This document shows positions 5,368-5,445 of a stretch of DNA of 5,445 bases, one piece after another. How positions within the stretch are numbered: position 1 is the first letter of the stretch; every line of letters starts with the position of its first letter. The translations under genes and the position numbers were made by a program. The DNA lies in assembly GCA_041485845.1 (NCBI GenBank), contig JBGPKH010000617.1, positions 1 to 5,445 on the forward strand. Reading direction: 5' to 3'. This DNA comes from OMOG01 sp041485845. Its GTDB lineage: Bacteria > Acidobacteriota > Terriglobia > Bryobacterales > Bryobacteraceae. Under the pieces are notes generated by a model that made no database searches, was not told the origin of the DNA, and saw only the letters and a list, made by a program, of their open reading frames with translations.

Positions 5368-5445
5368 GTCCCCATCGTCTAGCCCGGCCTAGGACATCGC
5401 CCTTTCACGGCGGTAACGGGGGTTCGAATCCCCCTGGGGACGCCA
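5368..5445 (+). tRNA. tRNA-Glu (anticodon UUC), complete with encoded CCA
   Basis: The cloverleaf folds cleanly. Acceptor GTCCCCA (5368-5374) pairs with TGGGGAC (5435-5441), followed by discriminator G5442 and CCA (5443-5445). D-stem GTC (5377-5379) pairs with GAC (5393-5395). Anticodon stem TCGCC (5397-5401) pairs with GGCGG (5409-5413), with one T-G wobble at the top, around loop CTTTCAC with anticodon TTC at 5404-5406. T-stem GGGGG (5418-5422) pairs with CCCCC (5430-5434) around TTCGAAT. Overall it closely matches bacterial tRNA-Glu and reads both GAA and GAG. The D-loop is about two bases longer than in E. coli tRNA-Glu. The window ends at the final A of CCA, so any integration scar downstream cannot be seen. 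Confidence 0.97.

Noticed and set aside
5018..5382. Small open frames on both strands in the spacer (5018-5305 and 5058-5279 minus, 5089-5382 plus)
   Set aside because: They translate inverted repeats into low-complexity Arg/Pro/Gly text, lack ribosome sites, overlap one another, and one runs into the tRNA.
5368..5445. tRNA-Glu as an integration (att) site for a mobile island
   Set aside because: The window ends at CCA, so no downstream direct repeat or integrase can be seen; the upstream spacer shows no copy of the tRNA 3' end.

Overview
The window is GC-rich and looks like chromosomal DNA from a soil-type Acidobacteriota, probably Bryobacterales/Solibacter-like. This assignment is an inference. 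It rests on the recognisable style of the barrel protein (start EQWLTGSFDFGYRW), the multi-domain c-type cytochrome with WNHxPxM motifs, a DUF507 protein, and the dispersed intergenic palindrome with core CTCCCTTTGGTCGCGGCTC. No 16S rRNA or ribosomal protein is present to confirm it.

Layout: (1) Bases 1-1980 (+) hold the 3' part of a large outer-membrane beta-barrel gene; the start lies upstream. It opens inside a near-perfect 30-bp tandem repeat that encodes a Pro/Gln/Ala linker. (2) Bases 1977-3077 (+) hold a secreted c-type cytochrome with four CXXCH sites, joined to the barrel gene by an ATGA stop/start overlap. (3) Bases 3078-3160 are a short convergent intergenic gap filled by an imperfect palindrome. 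(4) Bases 3161-3751 (-) encode a DUF507 protein made of two tandem copies of the same domain. (5) Bases 3752-3802 are a divergent promoter gap. (6) Bases 3803-5035 (+) encode a 12-helix MFS transporter of the anion:cation symporter type. (7) Bases 5036-5367 contain no gene but are dense with inverted repeats, including a second copy of the palindrome seen at 3094-3156. (8) Bases 5368-5445 (+) are a complete tRNA-Glu(UUC) with encoded CCA, ending at the last base.

The most interesting unit is the coupled pair barrel + tetraheme cytochrome. Together they have the parts of a porin-cytochrome electron conduit: a pore in the outer membrane and a chain of c-hemes. The cytochrome is not a MtrA-type decaheme protein. 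It is four class-I-like monoheme domains in an A-B-A-B pattern, with a repeated W-N/E-H-x-x-x-M motif that probably carries the distal ligand. Whether it moves electrons across the outer membrane is inference. The remaining genes (DUF507, MFS transporter, tRNA) look like ordinary chromosomal neighbours with no clear functional link to the pair.

The other notable feature is non-coding. Two copies of a REP-like palindrome lie about 2.1 kb apart, and the gap before the tRNA holds two interlocking perfect stems that could form a pseudoknot or two alternative folds.
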